In this document: positions 22,627 through 30,918 of the stretch, in pieces
How the letters are laid out: the number at the start of each line of letters is the position of its first letter
Numbering within the stretch: the first letter of the stretch is position 1
DNA from: Atopobium sp. UBA1382
Lineage (GTDB): Bacteria > Actinomycetota > Coriobacteriia > Coriobacteriales > Atopobiaceae
NCBI GenBank assembly: GCA_002305805.1
Contig: DBQY01000021.1
Coordinates: forward strand, 24,463 to 88,462
Direction of reading: 5' to 3'
Length of the DNA stretch: 64,000 bases
Translations under genes and position numbers: made by a program
The notes under the pieces: model-generated
Database searches by the model: none
Seen by the model: the letters and a program-made list of their open reading frames with translations, nothing else
What the model was told of the DNA's origin: nothing

Positions 22627-22851
22627 GAGGTTTGGGTTCGTCGACTCGAGGCGATAGGGCCCACTCCAAACGATTATCTGCACTTTTTCCAAACGACGTG
22701 CGCACGGACGCCCCCGGGTGAACCCAAACCGTTTTCTGGTTTGGGTTCACCCGGGGGCGCAATCTTGAGGCTCTGCAAAGAGTCCAACTCGTCTACCTGC
22801 GACATTTAAATCAGTGAGTCTCTTTTCGACGAAACGACGAACCCAAACCTC
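22627..22851. repeat. nested palindromic element
   Basis: This element fills most of the 301-base gap between the lipid kinase gene and ptsI. A 17-bp outer inverted repeat (22627-22643 with 22835-22851) encloses a perfect 21-bp hairpin (22710-22730 with 22738-22758, loop GTTTTCT). Both carry the same core GGTTTGGGTT, so the core occurs four times in alternating orientation. No coding sequence is evident. The regular build suggests a small mobile or REP-like element. Confidence 0.75.
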
Positions 22852-22865
22852 CTGGGAACACAAGA

Positions 22866-22891
22866 ACGGCCCCCTCCGGAGAGGGGGCCGT
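22866..22891 (-). terminator. terminator of ptsI
   Basis: An 11-bp stem (acggccccctc / gagggggccgt) around CGGA, followed on the minus strand by TCTTGTG, placed directly after ptsI. Confidence 0.7.
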
Positions 22892-22914
22892 GCGGGAGCA
22901 GCTCTAAGCAAGAC

Positions 22915-24618
22915 CTAGCGAGCGGCCGCCTGAAGCATGGCCTTGACCTCGGTCGCGGTCTTGAGCTTCATGACCTTCTCGGTGAGGGCGTCGGCCTCGG
23001 CCTTGGTCCACTCGGAGATGATGCGGCGCGTGCGCAGGATCGACGGCGCGCTCACGGAGAACTCGTTCAGGCCAAAGGAGATGAGCACCGGGATCAGCAG
23101 CGGGTCAGCCGCGGCCTCGCCGCACATGCCGACCATGATGCCGGCCTTGTTGCCCTCCTCGATGATGCGCTTGAGGGAGCGGAGGACGGCAGGCTGGTAG
23201 ACGTCGTAGAGGTAGGCGACCTTGTCGTTTCCGCGGTCGGCGCACATCGTATAGCCAATCAGGTCGTTGGTGCCAATGGAGAAGAAGTCGCACTCGGCGG
23301 CCAGGTCGTCGGCGATCAGCGACGCAGCGGGCGTCTCGATCATCGTGCCAACCTCGATGTCCTTGTTGTAGGCAACGCCGCGCGCGTCAAGCTCGGCCTT
23401 GCACTCCTCGACGAGGGCCTTCACCTGGCGAATCTCGTCGAGGTTGGTGACGAGCGGCACCATGATCTTGATGTCGCCGAAGGCGGAGGCACGCAGCAGC
23501 GCCGTGAGCTGGACCTTGTAGCTGTCCGGGTTGTTCAGGCAGTAGCGCACCGCGCGGTAGCCCATGAAGGGGTTCTCCTCCTTCTGGAGGCCCATGTACG
23601 GAATCTCCTTGTCGCCGCCCACATCGAGCGTGCGAATGATGACCGGCTGGTTCTTCATGCGCAGCGCGACCTTCTGGTACGCGGCGAACTGCTCGTCCTC
23701 GCTCGGGAGCTCCTTGGCGTCCATGAACAGGAACTCGGAGCGGAAGAGGCCCACGCCCTCGCAGTCGTGCTCGGCGGCGACGTTGGCGTCGTCCGGGTTG
23801 CCGATGTTGGCGACGAGCAGCACCTTCTCGCCGTCACCGGTCAGGGTCTCCTTGCCGCGATATGCCTCGAGCGCGAGCTTCTCCTCGGCGAACTGCTTGG
23901 CCTTGGCACGATAGTGCGTGAGATCGTTGTCGGCGGGGTTCACGAGCACGCGTCCGCGCGAGCCGTCGACGATGACCCTGTCACCGCTCTTGATGACCTT
24001 GGTGATGTCGGCAACAGAGAGGACCGCCGGGATCTCCAGCGCACGGGCGATGATCGCGGAGTGGGAGGTGCGGCCGCCGGTCTCGGTGACGATGGCGGCG
24101 ACGTTGTCCTTGTCAATGTCCGCGGTCATGGACGGCGTGAGCTCGTGCACCACGACGACGGAGTTCTCGGGGAACGTGGAGAGGTCCACGACCTCCTTGC
24201 CCAGAAGGTCGGCGAGAAGCCCGGTCTTGACGTCGGCGACGTCGGCGGCGCGCTCGCGGAACAGCTCGTCCTCCATGTTGGAGAACATGTTGTAGTACAT
24301 GTCATAGGCCTCGGAGACGGCCTGCTCGGCGCACATGCCGCTCTCGATGGAGCCGTTGACCATCTCGACGATGCCCTCGTCCTCGGCGAACTCGATGTGC
24401 GCGCCCATGATGGCGGCAGCCTCCTCGCCGACGGTCTCGGTCATGCGCGCGATCTGCGCGTTCGTCTGCTCGATGAACTTGGCCACGGCGGCAGAGTAGC
24501 GCTGCTTCTCGTCCCCGGCGTCCTCCGGAGCGTGCGGCGTGAAGCTGAGGTCGGGCTCTACGGCAACGCGCGCCACGCCGATGCCAATGCCATCAGATGC
24601 GTTGACTCCCTCGTACAT
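22915..24618 (-). CDS. ptsI: phosphoenolpyruvate-protein phosphotransferase (PTS enzyme I)
   Basis: The first phosphate-transfer step of the sugar phosphotransferase system, PEP to HPr. In 567 residues it shows the active-site His186 in ETGGRTSHSAIIAR, the PEP-binding block LFRSEFLFMD, EIPYMGLQKEENPFMGYRA and the C-terminal SIGTNDLIGYTMCADRGND with catalytic Cys in VGMCGEAAADP. It lies 99 bases downstream of fruK on the same strand, a grouping that suggests fructose uptake. No HPr or EII genes are in view. Confidence 0.97.
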   Translation of the reverse strand: MYEGVNASDGIGIGVARVAVEPDLSFTPHAPEDAGDEKQRYSAAVAKFIEQTNAQIARMTETVGEEAAAIMGAHIEFAEDEGIVEMVNGSIESGMCAEQAVSEAYDMYYNMFSNMEDELFRERAADVADVKTGLLADLLGKEVVDLSTFPENSVVVVHELTPSMTADIDKDNVAAIVTETGGRTSHSAIIARALEIPAVLSVADITKVIKSGDRVIVDGSRGRVLVNPADNDLTHYRAKAKQFAEEKLALEAYRGKETLTGDGEKVLLVANIGNPDDANVAAEHDCEGVGLFRSEFLFMDAKELPSEDEQFAAYQKVALRMKNQPVIIRTLDVGGDKEIPYMGLQKEENPFMGYRAVRYCLNNPDSYKVQLTALLRASAFGDIKIMVPLVTNLDEIRQVKALVEECKAELDARGVAYNKDIEVGTMIETPAASLIADDLAAECDFFSIGTNDLIGYTMCADRGNDKVAYLYDVYQPAVLRSLKRIIEEGNKAGIMVGMCGEAAADPLLIPVLISFGLNEFSVSAPSILRTRRIISEWTKAEADALTEKVMKLKTATEVKAMLQAAAR

Positions 24619-24703
24619 GTTGACTCCCCCTATGTCATCCGGGTCGCGAATGCGACCAAAACCCTGAAACGCTTACGCCCTTGCGGACGAAAACGACCCC
24701 TAG

Positions 24704-24719
24704 AGCGCCGCTGGGCGCT
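24704..24719 (-). terminator. weak hairpin after fruK
   Basis: A 6-bp stem AGCGCC/GGCGCT with loop GCTG overlaps the fruK stop and is followed on the minus strand by a short GTTTTC. It may partly separate fruK from ptsI. Confidence 0.35.
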
Positions 24720-25716
24720 ACTTCTCGGACGCCGCCGCCTCGGCCGCCTCCCGTGCACGGTTGTTCTCCATGTCACGGGCGATGGTACCGGGGATGGCGC
24801 GTCCCATCTTCTTGTAGAGAGCTGCCACGACGCGGTCGATCGTGGAGCGCTTGGCGATTCCCTTGCTCGCCGCCGTGGCAGTGCCGCAGGCGGAGGCGAA
24901 GATGAGCGCCGTCTCGTAGTCGGCGCCGCGGGTGACCTGCGCAAGGAAGCCACCCACCATGGAGTCGCCGGCGCCCGTGGCGTTGACGAGCCGGATCTTG
25001 GCGGTCGGCACCACGTGCTCCGCACCGTTCTCGTCGAGCAGCAGCGAGCCGTGGCCGCCGCAGGAGATGATGACGTTGCGCGCACCGGCGTCCTGGAGCT
25101 TGTGCGCGTAGGGCATGCACTCCTCGGGTTCCTCGATCTCCACACCAAAGATGCGTCCGACCTCGTGGTTGTTGGGCTTGATCAGGAAGGGGTGCGCCTC
25201 GAGGGACTCCATCAGGAGCTGGCCGGGCGCGTCAACCACGAACTGGATGCCGCGACCGCCGAGGCGACGCATGATCTGCATGTACATGTCCTCGGGCAGG
25301 GAGTTGGGGATGGATCCCGTGAGGACGAGGGTGTCGTCGGCTCCGACAACGTCCATGCGCTCGAGCAGCTCGTCGACCTTCTTCTCGGGAATCTTGGGTC
25401 CCATGCCGTTGACCATGGTCATGACGATGCCGTTGAGCTTGATGTTGATGCGGGTGTACCCGCGGTCGAGAAGAACGAAGTTGAGCGCCACGCCCTTCTC
25501 CTGAAGACGATGGAGCAGGTAGTCACCGGTGAAACCTGCAGCGATGCCCATGGCGATGCTGGGGACGTTGAGCTCGTTGAGCAGGGTGGAGATGTTGATT
25601 CCGTTTCCGCCGCAGTGCAGCTCCTCGGAGGAGGAGCGGTTGGTGAAGCCCATATCGAGCGTCAGGGGGTGCATGACGTAGTCGAGGGCGGGGTTCAACG
25701 TCATCGTATAAATCAA
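24718..25716 (-). CDS. fruK: PfkB-family sugar kinase, probable 1-phosphofructokinase
   Basis: A 332-residue ribokinase-fold kinase. It starts MIYTMTLNPALDYVM, the 1-phosphofructokinase/tagatose-6-phosphate kinase beginning, and has the GGNGINIS substrate loop, GSIPNSLP, LIKPNNHE and the anion-hole/catalytic NATGAGDSMVGGF. In context with ptsI the likely reaction is fructose-1-phosphate to fructose-1,6-bisphosphate. The start is TTG at 25716, with AGGAG six bases upstream. Tagatose-6-phosphate kinase is the main alternative. Confidence 0.85.
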   Translation of the reverse strand: MIYTMTLNPALDYVMHPLTLDMGFTNRSSSEELHCGGNGINISTLLNELNVPSIAMGIAAGFTGDYLLHRLQEKGVALNFVLLDRGYTRINIKLNGIVMTMVNGMGPKIPEKKVDELLERMDVVGADDTLVLTGSIPNSLPEDMYMQIMRRLGGRGIQFVVDAPGQLLMESLEAHPFLIKPNNHEVGRIFGVEIEEPEECMPYAHKLQDAGARNVIISCGGHGSLLLDENGAEHVVPTAKIRLVNATGAGDSMVGGFLAQVTRGADYETALIFASACGTATAASKGIAKRSTIDRVVAALYKKMGRAIPGTIARDMENNRAREAAEAAASEK

Positions 25717-25869
25717 CGCGCGCTCCTTCCATCGGGCAACTCGCACTTGCTAAGTATGCCGCATCCTGCCACGTATCCAGCAACAAATTCGCAAACGAGC
25801 CGCTTGCTGCCGCGGGCGGGCGGCAAAAGGCCGGGCGCCACCCGCGTGACGTCCGGCCCAAGCAGACTC

Positions 25870-25946
25870 TGGCGCGCCCTGAGGGATTCGAACCCCCGAC
25901 CTTGGGATTAGAAGTCCCCTGCTCTATCCAGCTGAGCTAAGGGCGC
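25870..25946 (-). tRNA. tRNA-Arg (anticodon UCU)
   Basis: A 77-base cloverleaf with acceptor GCGCCCT/AGGGCGC, discriminator G, encoded CCA, T-arm GGTTCGAATCC and anticodon TCT in loop CTTCTAA. Confidence 0.95.
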
Positions 25947-25981
25947 GGCGACCGGCACGTCAACCGGCACGAGGAAATATT

Positions 25982-26560
25982 CTAGAGCATCCCGTACGCC
26001 TTGGCCGCGAGAATGCCCGAGACGGTCTTGGCGTCGTCGATGAGCCCGGCGCGGATGGCCGCGAGCGCATCCTCCAGCGGGACCCACACCACGTTCAGGA
26101 ACTCGCCCTCGTCAAGCGAGGCCTCCCCCTGGGTGAGCCCGTGGGCGAAGTAGACGGAGGTGTGCTCGTTGGTGAACCCGGGAGCGCCGTAGGACTCGGT
26201 AAGCAGCTCGAGCCGCTCGGCGACGAGCCCCGTCTCCTCGGTGAGCTCGCGCGCGGCGCAGACGTCGCGCGGCTCGCTCGGGTCGACCTTCCCGGCGGGT
26301 ATCTCGAGCGTCATCCGGCCGAGGGCCACGCGGTACTGCCTCACCAGGCAGACGCACCCGTCGAGCACGGCCACCACGCCTGCGCCACCGTGGTGGCGGA
26401 CCACCTCGCGCCAGTCGTGGCTGCCGTCGGAGAGCTCGACCTCCAGGTGCTCGACCGAGAAGATCCTCCCCTCCCACTCGTGGTCGGCGCGCACGACCCC
26501 CTCGTAGAGCACCGGGTCGTACTCGAGCGCGCGGCGAATCTCCTCAAGCCCCTCGGACAT
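25982..26560 (-). CDS. Nudix hydrolase, ADP-ribose pyrophosphatase-like
   Basis: A 192-residue Nudix protein. The Nudix box is complete: GKVDPSEPRDVCAARELTEETGL, with EIPAG just before it as in ADP-sugar pyrophosphatases. The fold also has VVAVLDGCVCLVRQYR and the FTNEHTSVYFAHGL loop. The likely substrate is ADP-ribose or another nucleoside diphosphate sugar. The ATG at 26560 lies next to the nuclease stop at 26562, so the two are probably cotranscribed. Confidence 0.9.
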   Translation of the reverse strand: MSEGLEEIRRALEYDPVLYEGVVRADHEWEGRIFSVEHLEVELSDGSHDWREVVRHHGGAGVVAVLDGCVCLVRQYRVALGRMTLEIPAGKVDPSEPRDVCAARELTEETGLVAERLELLTESYGAPGFTNEHTSVYFAHGLTQGEASLDEGEFLNVVWVPLEDALAAIRAGLIDDAKTVSGILAAKAYGML

Positions 26561-26561
26561 C

Positions 26562-27344
26562 CTAGACCTCCCAGAACCTTCCGGTCTCGTAGTCGATCTC
26601 GTACCCGCCGACGGCGTTGAAGACCTCGATCTCCTGGTCGATGCTGCCGTCAGAGGTGCGCACGTCCACGATGACGCTGCGACAGACGAGCTCGTCGTCC
26701 TCATAGACGGGCGTGGCGGAATAGTAGACCGTGCCGTCACGATGATCCCACAGCCAGTCGCGCGCGATTTCCTCGGCATAGGCCATGCCGCCGTCCTGCC
26801 CGTGGTTGTCGCCCACGTTCTGCGTGCGGGTGCCGGTCACCATGTTCTCGGGGACCTCCTCGCCGCCGAGCGACTTGGCCAAGAGGTGACTGCGGTTGAA
26901 GAGGGCGCCATGATAGGTGTCGCCGTCAGGCATGACGATGTCGACCTCGCGGTTGTGACCCCAGCCGGAGGGGTGGATCCACGACATGTCCTCGCGCTCG
27001 CGGTCGCTCCCCTCGCGCGCCATGTCGAGCGTCACGCAGGCAGCAACGCGCCCGGTGCGTCCCAGGTCGTCGAGGCCCTCGTAGTGGATCTCCTCGGGGT
27101 CGAGCTCGAGGTCGACCACGGCATCGCCCACGATGCGGTAGTACTCGGGATACTCGTCCTCGTCCCACTGCGTGTAGGTAGCCTGGCGCTCCGAAGCCTG
27201 GTCGAGCGAGGCGCTCTGACTGGCGGGAAGCGAGACGGCGCCGGAGCCAAAGGCGGTGGCGAGCGCGACGAGAAGCGCCGCAACGAGCGCGAGCGGGCCG
27301 CGAGGCGGCGTTCTTCTCGGCGAGTTGGATGACTGACGTGTCAC
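26562..27344 (-). CDS. secreted or membrane-anchored DNA/RNA non-specific endonuclease
   Basis: 260 residues. A basic N-terminus and hydrophobic segment (PLALVAALLVALATAFGSGAV, about 17-37) form a signal peptide or anchor. The rest matches the streptodornase/EndA-type NUC1 family: GRTGRVAACVTLDM, then the catalytic NRSH at 150-153 (variant of DRGH) and the metal-site asparagine block ENMVTGTRTQNVG at about 166-178. Such enzymes degrade extracellular DNA for nutrition, biofilm escape or DNA uptake. The gene precedes the Nudix gene, perhaps in a nucleotide-salvage unit (inference). Confidence 0.87.
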   Translation of the reverse strand: MTRQSSNSPRRTPPRGPLALVAALLVALATAFGSGAVSLPASQSASLDQASERQATYTQWDEDEYPEYYRIVGDAVVDLELDPEEIHYEGLDDLGRTGRVAACVTLDMAREGSDREREDMSWIHPSGWGHNREVDIVMPDGDTYHGALFNRSHLLAKSLGGEEVPENMVTGTRTQNVGDNHGQDGGMAYAEEIARDWLWDHRDGTVYYSATPVYEDDELVCRSVIVDVRTSDGSIDQEIEVFNAVGGYEIDYETGRFWEV

Positions 27345-27399
27345 GGAACCTCCCGAGTTATGGAAAAGGGGCCGTCTCTCGACGACCCCTGCTTCATCG

Positions 27400-27475
27400 T
27401 GGTGGATCGTCAGGGGTTCGAACCCTGGACCTTGGGATTAAGAGTCCCCTGCTCTACCAGCTGAGCTAACGATCC
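27400..27475 (-). tRNA. tRNA-Lys (anticodon CUU), copy 1
   Basis: A 76-base cloverleaf with acceptor GGATCGT/ACGATCC, encoded CCA and anticodon CTT in loop CTCTTAA. It is identical to the next copy. Confidence 0.95.
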
Positions 27476-27479
27476 AAAA

Positions 27480-27555
27480 TGGTGGATCGTCAGGGGTTCG
27501 AACCCTGGACCTTGGGATTAAGAGTCCCCTGCTCTACCAGCTGAGCTAACGATCC
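27480..27555 (-). tRNA. tRNA-Lys (anticodon CUU), copy 2
   Basis: Identical in sequence to the tRNA at 27400-27475, an 80-base tandem repeat unit including the four-base spacer. Confidence 0.95.
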
Positions 27556-27568
27556 AGATATGCAGTTA

Positions 27569-27644
27569 TGGGGTGGGCGAAGGGGCTCGAACCCTCGACC
27601 TACGGGACCACAACCCGTCGCTCTTCCAACTGAGCTACGCCCAC
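27569..27644 (-). tRNA. tRNA-His (anticodon GUG)
   Basis: A cloverleaf with acceptor GTGGGCG/CGCCCAC, discriminator C, encoded CCA, anticodon GTG, and a G encoded at position -1 (base 27645), as required for His-tRNA. It is the first of three tRNAs on this transcript and borders the defence island. Confidence 0.95.
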
Positions 27645-27728
27645 CATCTTGCCACCTCTAGAAGCAGCTCGACTATTATGCAAAACCGCGCGGCCCGATG
27701 CAAGGACTTTTTTGGGGTGAGCACATCT

Positions 27729-27908
27729 TCACATCAGGAAGACGAAAAGAAAAATGACCACGCCGATAAGCGCGGAGAGGCAGCCGCCGCATCCGCACCC
27801 GGAGCCCCCGCCGCCCTCTCGCATGAGCGGGTCCACGCCGTAGTGCGTGAACGCGCGCTCGGAGGTCGACCAGCGCCCGTCTCGGTTGAAGTCGAAGGGA
27901 TTGCCCAT
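27729..27908 (-). CDS. small Gly/Cys-rich membrane protein (59 aa)
   Basis: A short gene starting MGNPFDFNRDGRWSTSERAF. The D-x-N-x-D-G-x-W...E spacing resembles an EF-hand calcium loop. A GGGGSGCGCGGC stretch and one C-terminal transmembrane helix (LSALIGVVIFLFVFLM) follow. The ATG at 27908 lies two bases after the Fic stop, implying coupling. Codon use matches neighbouring genes. Function is unknown. Confidence 0.65.
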   Translation of the reverse strand: MGNPFDFNRDGRWSTSERAFTHYGVDPLMREGGGGSGCGCGGCLSALIGVVIFLFVFLM

Positions 27909-27910
27909 GG

Positions 27911-28660
27911 CTAGTCGAGCAGGCCCTCCCAGGTGAGCATCGTCTCGGAGCGCAGGAAGCGCCTGAGCGGCCCGAGGTCGCCCTCCAGGTGGAAGACGTC
28001 GAGGGCGGCGTGGTAGGCACCGTGGTTCTGCGCGCGAATCACGATCGGCGGCATGCCCATGGCGAGAAGGACTCCGTTCATGAGCAGACGCGCCGTTCGA
28101 CCGTTGCCGTCGGCGAAGGGGTGGATGTCGAAGAGCTTGGCGTGGAGGTAGGCCGCGATCGTGAGACGGCGCTCGCCCTCCTCGAGGTAGGTGTTCACGT
28201 CATCGGCGAGAAGACCCACCGCACGCGGGACCTCGGCTGCGGGGATGCCCACACTCGCGGGGCCACCCACGTAGTTCTGGATCTTGAATGTTCCCGGCCG
28301 CTCGCCGGCGAGCAGGCGCCTCTCGTCGTAGGTCCCCATCGTCACGAGACCCTGCGCCTGGCAGATGAGCTCCTCCGAGAGACACGGGCCCTCAGCGAGC
28401 TTGGCACGCATGAGCTCCCAGGAGATCTTGAGGTTGTAGGTCTCGACGAGCAGCTGGACGTCGCCGGTGTAGCCCGCGACGCCGCCCGTCTCCACGATCT
28501 GCCTTACGGTCTCGTACGTGAGCTCGGCGTTCTCGATCTTCTCGGAGTTGTAGACGTAGTCGGGCACGAACTCCGCGAGCAGCTCCTCGCGCCGCTCGGG
28601 CGTGAGCGCGGACCACCTGGCGACGAGCTCGTCGTACTGGGGCTTCAGCGAATCTGCCAT
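27911..28660 (-). CDS. Fic-domain protein (class II, N-terminal inhibitory motif)
   Basis: A 249-residue Fic protein. The catalytic loop HPFADGNGRTAR starts at His180. An inhibitory helix motif of the form (S/T)xxxE(G/N) is present as S39-E-K-I-E43-N44, which places it among Fic proteins with N-terminal self-inhibition. Fic enzymes usually transfer AMP to hydroxyl side chains of target proteins. The ATG at 28660 has GGAGG seven bases upstream. It lies 137 bases downstream of brxL on the same strand. Whether it belongs to the defence island is unproven; Fic proteins can act as growth-arresting toxins. Confidence 0.92.
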   Translation of the reverse strand: MADSLKPQYDELVARWSALTPERREELLAEFVPDYVYNSEKIENAELTYETVRQIVETGGVAGYTGDVQLLVETYNLKISWELMRAKLAEGPCLSEELICQAQGLVTMGTYDERRLLAGERPGTFKIQNYVGGPASVGIPAAEVPRAVGLLADDVNTYLEEGERRLTIAAYLHAKLFDIHPFADGNGRTARLLMNGVLLAMGMPPIVIRAQNHGAYHAALDVFHLEGDLGPLRRFLRSETMLTWEGLLD

Positions 28661-28797
28661 GGCGTGCCTCCCGTCCTCGGCCTGTTGGCGGCATTGTAGC
28701 GCCGGTCCCAATGGTGGGTCCGGCCCTTTCCGCCAGAGGCGCGAGCACCTCGGCGGAGGGGGCGCATTGACGGTGGGCGCGTTTCTCAGCGAAGCCC

Positions 28798-30918
28798 TTA
28801 TAGGTCGAGGGCTTTTCTCGCCGCGGCGACAAAGTCGCCGGTAGGATAGAACTCCGGGCTTACTGCCTCCGCTAGCCCTCCGGGCACGGACATGAGGTCC
28901 TGGATGGCGCCCATGGGCAGCAGGATGCGGCGCGCCCCGGCGTTCTTGGCCACGCGGAAGAGGTCCGTGAGCCCCGTGAGCTCGTCCATCGTGCCGGAGA
29001 GGCGCAACACGCCGGGAATGGCGAGCCCCGCCGCAATCGGGCGTCCGCACGCCGCCGAGCACAGGCCCACAAACTCCGCGAGCGAGACCTCGTCAGAGGG
29101 GCCGTGCCCCTGGAGGTCGTTCAGGAACAGCAGGTAGTCCTTCTCGCCGGCGCGCATGCCGGGCGCCACGGAGGACACGTTGTCCTGGAACTGGGAGAAC
29201 GCTGCGAGATAGCTCTCCCTCACGCCGCGCGGCACGCCCTCCATCTGGAAGGCCATGGACCCCGCCACGGCCTTGTTCTCCAGGCGGTAGACCGACCACT
29301 CCCCGCTCAGCGCGCGGCCGATGCCGTACACAAAGCCCGCTGGCATGGCGACGTCCCCCACGAGGCGGCTGCTCGACTGCTCGGGCACCGTCATGATGTG
29401 CGGGACCTGCGGCTCGTCCACGTCAAAGTAGCCAAGGTCAACGTCGTTGAACTCAACGCCGGCCATGATCTTGAGCTGCTCCTTGACGCGGCGGCGGCCC
29501 TCGATCGCGTACTCCAGGAGGCCGCGCGCCTGCTCCTTGCCCAGCTGCCCCGTGGGGTACATGAGCTTTGCCAGGCCCGAGAAGGTCTTGCGCACGCCGA
29601 TCTCGTCTCGAACGTTGAAGTCTCCGTTGAGACGAAACCACTCGTCGAAGAGGTGCGTGTAGTCACGCCGGCGCATGGCATGGCAGAACTCGGAGAGGCA
29701 GTCCGTGATGAGCGCGTAGCGGCCGGTGAGAAGGTCGCTGCGCATCTTGGGGACCTCCCAGCCGGGCAGGTAGCAGTGGATACGGTCGAAGAAGGCACTG
29801 TCGTTGTTGAACTCCGGCGGGAACGGGTCAAAGAGGTGCGTGGTCTTGAGCACCACGGCCGGCGACTCGTTGATGTTGCCCTCAAAGACCATCGACGCCT
29901 CGGCCGTGTAGGAGCTGGTGCCGCGGCCAAAGCTGCCGTTTGCCATGTAGCCCTTCATGATGTTGATGGCGTCCGTGGCCTTGAAGCGCATGCCCGCCAC
30001 CTCGTCGAAGGCGATACAGTCCCAGTAGCCCACCAGCCCCAGGGCGGCACCCCCGACCCCGCGCAGGTCCGCGAAGAGCTTTGCCGTGGTGGTCTGGCCG
30101 CCGGAGAGCAGGTAGGCGTGAGGCGAGACCTCCGTGTAGAGATGGGACTTGCCCGTGCCGCGCGGCCCCAGCTCGCAGAGGTTGTAGTTGCGCTCCACGA
30201 GCGGCACCATGCGCTCGAGGAAGTGCATCCGCTCGCGCGGCGTGAGCTCGGAGGGCTCGTAGCCCGCCGAGCGCAGGACGAGCGCCTCCCACTCCTCGTC
30301 CGTGAACGCGTCCCGATGCGAGATGAGCTCCTCGAGGTCCAGGTTGGGCATCTGGATGGGCGTGATGCTCACGATCTGGAAGGGCGAGTCCTGCGGGCTG
30401 CGCTTGCCGCCCTTGCGCGGGGAGCCGTCCGAGAGCCCGTGCACGTACTCGATGCCGAGGATGCACCAGATGCCGCCCGTGAGCATCTTGGTGTACTCGC
30501 GCACGTACCTGTCCGGCACCACAAAGGGGTCGATCTTGAGGCTCGCGAGCGTGCCCACGTAGATGTCCTCGCGCTCGTCCAGCACGGCGGAGAGCCGGTC
30601 GATCACCGTGTGGCGCCCGCGCTCGCGGATGCGCGACTTCACGGCCTCGGACTCGTCCGGCCGCACGAAGTTCTCGGTCAAGATCTTGCGGATCCGCTCC
30701 AGGCCCTCCGCCGCAGCAGCCTCGTCGTCCGTGGCGCAGTACATGCCGAGCAGGTACTCAAGCACAAAGGTGGGCACGCCAAAGCCCTGCTTCATCTGCG
30801 CGGTGAGATCCTTGCGCACGATCTTGCCCGGAAACGCCGCCACGATCTTCTCGTCCAGCGCGTCCTTCTGATAGGCGGGGACCGCCGTCATGCCGCTCGT
30901 CTCTTCCATGGCTACCAT
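28798..30918 (-). CDS. brxL: BREX type 1 system BrxL, AAA+ Lon-like protein
   Basis: 706 residues, normal for BrxL. It has an N-terminal helical DNA-binding part, an AAA+ core with Walker A GPRGTGKS at 251-258 and DCIAFDEVAGMRF as Walker B, and a C-terminal Lon-protease-like fold (GPSDEVSLAEFVGLCSAA...GTMDELTGLTDLFRVAKNAGARRILLP). Known BrxL forms DNA-binding multimers needed for phage restriction by BREX. Its start overlaps the pglZ stop by seven bases. It is the last core BREX gene; upstream genes run back to brxA at 47.3 kb. Confidence 0.95.
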   Translation of the reverse strand: MVAMEETSGMTAVPAYQKDALDEKIVAAFPGKIVRKDLTAQMKQGFGVPTFVLEYLLGMYCATDDEAAAAEGLERIRKILTENFVRPDESEAVKSRIRERGRHTVIDRLSAVLDEREDIYVGTLASLKIDPFVVPDRYVREYTKMLTGGIWCILGIEYVHGLSDGSPRKGGKRSPQDSPFQIVSITPIQMPNLDLEELISHRDAFTDEEWEALVLRSAGYEPSELTPRERMHFLERMVPLVERNYNLCELGPRGTGKSHLYTEVSPHAYLLSGGQTTTAKLFADLRGVGGAALGLVGYWDCIAFDEVAGMRFKATDAINIMKGYMANGSFGRGTSSYTAEASMVFEGNINESPAVVLKTTHLFDPFPPEFNNDSAFFDRIHCYLPGWEVPKMRSDLLTGRYALITDCLSEFCHAMRRRDYTHLFDEWFRLNGDFNVRDEIGVRKTFSGLAKLMYPTGQLGKEQARGLLEYAIEGRRRVKEQLKIMAGVEFNDVDLGYFDVDEPQVPHIMTVPEQSSSRLVGDVAMPAGFVYGIGRALSGEWSVYRLENKAVAGSMAFQMEGVPRGVRESYLAAFSQFQDNVSSVAPGMRAGEKDYLLFLNDLQGHGPSDEVSLAEFVGLCSAACGRPIAAGLAIPGVLRLSGTMDELTGLTDLFRVAKNAGARRILLPMGAIQDLMSVPGGLAEAVSPEFYPTGDFVAAARKALDL

